From Polaribacter sp. (GTDB lineage Bacteria > Bacteroidota > Bacteroidia > Flavobacteriales > Flavobacteriaceae), in contig DPRC01000142.1 of assembly GCA_003537695.1 (NCBI GenBank), positions 1,208 to 8,317 of the forward strand: a stretch of 7,110 nt of DNA. Reading direction: 5' to 3'. The first letter of the stretch is position 1. Every line of letters begins with the position of its first letter. Positions 5,513 to 7,110 of this stretch are shown one piece after another. The notes below the pieces were generated by a model that saw nothing but the letters and a program-made list of their open reading frames with translations, made no database searches and had not been told where the DNA came from. The position numbers and the translations under genes are program-made.

Positions 5513-7110
5513 ATGAAATTATTTTTTACCGCAGCGGTATTTACAGCACTATTTTCTAGTTACAGCGGAAATGCACAGGTTAAAAATGACAGTTTACCTA
5601 AACTCCAAAAAGATACAATCGTTGCCAAAAAGGTAGCTTTCAAAAAAGGTGAAGAATATATTTTAGGCGGAATATCGGTAACTGGACTGAAAAAGTTCAG
5701 TGAGGAGACCGTGCGTGTTTTTACCGGTCTTGTTTACGGACAAACTATTAAACTTCCCGGAGATAAATTAACCAGTGCTATTAAAAAATTATACGAGAGT
5801 AAGCAATTTAGCGATGTAGATGTCTACTTGGAAAGCATTGATGGCAAAACCATTTACCTGCAGTTAGCAGTGCAGGAACTTCCGCAGTTAAACGAAGTGG
5901 AGATTAATGGTATTAAAAAGTCAAAAGCAAAAGAACTTATTAAAGAAACCGAGTTAAAACTGGGTAAAATGGTAACAGACAATTTGTTGGTTACTACTAA
6001 AAACTACATCACAAAAAAATACACAGACAAAGGATTTCTAAAAACAAAGGTATCTTTAGACACTCAAAAAGATACTTCAGATGTTAATATTGTAAACATG
6101 TCTGTTTTTGTTGACAAAGGGAAAAAAATAAAAATTAAGAATATAAATTTTATTGGCAATACAGATTTGTCCGATAAAAAACTTAGAAAAGCAATGAAAA
6201 ATACCAAAGAAAAATTCTTTGGACGTTTTTGGAAAGGTTCTAAGTACATTGAAGAAGAATATCAGGAAGACTTAGAAAGTATACTAGACGCATACAGCCG
6301 CATGGGATACAGAGATGCACGGATTTTGAAGGAAGGCATCTCTTGGAATGAAAAAAACACCATCGACATTAATATTGATGTTGAAGAAGGAAGACAGTAT
6401 CGCTTTGCAGAAATATTGTTTGTAGGTAATAAAGAGTATACGGATGAACAACTGCAACAAGTATTAAAGATAGATAAAGGAGATGTCTATAATGGTGCAG
6501 TTTTAAAAGAACGTGTGAGTGGAGATGGCACTCCAACCTCCTTTGACATTTCCTCTGAGTATCAAAACAATGGATATTTATTTTCTCAGGTAAACGCGGT
6601 AGAGACAAGAGTTAAAAATGACTCGATCACCGTGGAAATTAGAATTAGAGAGGATGAAAAAGCACGAATTAAGAAAGTTACTGTTTCCGGGAATGATAAA
6701 ACAAATGACCACGTAATCTTTAGAGAACTCCGTGTAAAACCAGGAGATTTATTCAGTAGAAGAGAGATTATTAGATCCATTAGAGAAATTGGACAACTTG
6801 GTTTTTTTGACCAGAATGTAACTCCCGATGTGATCCCTAACTACCAAAATAAAACTGCAGACATCGACTTTAGCGTCATCGAAAAAGGAGGCAGCCAAAT
6901 AGAATTACAAGGAGGATACGGAGGAGGATCGTTTATCGGAACGCTGGGCTTGTCATTTAATAATTTCTCTATCAAAAACCTTTTCAATAAAGAATTTTAC
7001 AAACCATTACCTACAGGAGACGGACAACAATTGTCTTTAAGACTGCAATCTAGTAGAACCTATAACACCTATAGTTTTTCCTTCACAGAGCCCTGGTTTG
7101 GAGGTAAGAA
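5513..7110 (+). CDS. bamA: Outer-membrane assembly factor BamA, N-terminal part (runs off the right edge)
   Basis: BamA is the core of the BAM complex that folds and inserts outer-membrane beta-barrels. The frame is open from the ATG through 532 complete codons to the window edge; typical family members are about 800-900 aa, so roughly the last third or more is missing. A signal peptide (MKLFFTAAVF onward, likely cleaved around Ala21-Gln22) leads to a short linker and five POTRA domains. Approximate limits are P1 47-122 (begins YILGGISVTGL), P2 123-203, P3 204-293 (INFIGNTDLSDKKLRKAM), P4 294-381 (ILFVGNKEYTDEQLQQVL) and P5 382-458 (VTVSGNDKTNDHVIFREL, then REIGQLGFFD). The barrel starts around 462 with LQGGYGGGSFIG and reaches SFTEPWFGGK, a segment typical of Bacteroidota BamA. 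No frameshift or stop was found when I translated it by hand. It follows uppS by 7 nt. Confidence 0.96.
   Translation, partial: MKLFFTAAVFTALFSSYSGNAQVKNDSLPKLQKDTIVAKKVAFKKGEEYILGGISVTGLKKFSEETVRVFTGLVYGQTIKLPGDKLTSAIKKLYESKQFSDVDVYLESIDGKTIYLQLAVQELPQLNEVEINGIKKSKAKELIKETELKLGKMVTDNLLVTTKNYITKKYTDKGFLKTKVSLDTQKDTSDVNIVNMSVFVDKGKKIKIKNINFIGNTDLSDKKLRKAMKNTKEKFFGRFWKGSKYIEEEYQEDLESILDAYSRMGYRDARILKEGISWNEKNTIDINIDVEEGRQYRFAEILFVGNKEYTDEQLQQVLKIDKGDVYNGAVLKERVSGDGTPTSFDISSEYQNNGYLFSQVNAVETRVKNDSITVEIRIREDEKARIKKVTVSGNDKTNDHVIFRELRVKPGDLFSRREIIRSIREIGQLGFFDQNVTPDVIPNYQNKTADIDFSVIEKGGSQIELQGGYGGGSFIGTLGLSFNNFSIKNLFNKEFYKPLPTGDGQQLSLRLQSSRTYNTYSFSFTEPWFGGK

Noticed and set aside
6064..6780. Three minus-strand open frames within bamA.
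   Set aside because: They are shadows of the BamA POTRA region; the sense frame is uninterrupted and recognisable throughout.
1..7110. A novel defence, mobile or biosynthetic system.
   Set aside because: No transposase, integrase, CRISPR repeat, toxin-antitoxin pair, nuclease or other system component was found. Six of the eight genes are familiar flavobacterial core genes in an ordinary order.

Overview
This window looks like a chromosomal core segment from a member of the Flavobacteriaceae (phylum Bacteroidota). The evidence is the low GC content, the absence of clear Shine-Dalgarno sequences before the starts, promoter-like TAnnTTTG elements, Bacteroidota-style signal peptides with a Gln just after the likely cleavage site, and the gene order CBS protein - nadK - DUF6089 protein - uppS - bamA. 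I recognise that order from flavobacterial genomes. The genus cannot be decided from this window.

Layout. Positions 15-678 hold two small plus-strand genes: a conserved-looking 78-aa protein of unknown function and a 131-aa protein resembling the DUF6884/YaaA-like family. They converge on two minus-strand genes, an alpha/beta hydrolase (690-1463) and pdxJ (1560-2273), with pdxJ upstream and the two probably cotranscribed. A short divergent intergenic region (2274-2333) carries candidate -7 elements for both directions and a perfect 17-nt palindrome between them. From 2334 to the right edge all genes are on the plus strand: a CBS-CBS-ACT-like protein, NAD kinase with a TTG start, a DUF6089 secreted/outer-membrane protein, undecaprenyl diphosphate synthase (uppS), and the N-terminal 532 residues of BamA, which continues past the window. 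A second TAnnTTTG element just before the DUF6089 gene suggests an internal promoter for the envelope part of this run.

Function. PdxJ makes pyridoxine 5'-phosphate (vitamin B6) and NadK makes NADP. UppS makes the C55 lipid carrier for peptidoglycan and other envelope polymers, and BamA inserts outer-membrane beta-barrels. The DUF6089 protein is probably a beta-barrel that could be a client of BamA. The plus-strand run therefore joins cofactor supply to envelope building.

No mobile element, CRISPR array, tRNA, rRNA, defence system or clearly new system was seen. No stretch over 300 bases lacks a gene. The most interesting details are an EF-hand-type calcium-loop motif inside the DUF6089 protein, the shared palindrome in the pdxJ/CBS intergenic region, the altered substrate-binding motif of PdxJ, and the unexplained pair of small genes at the left edge.
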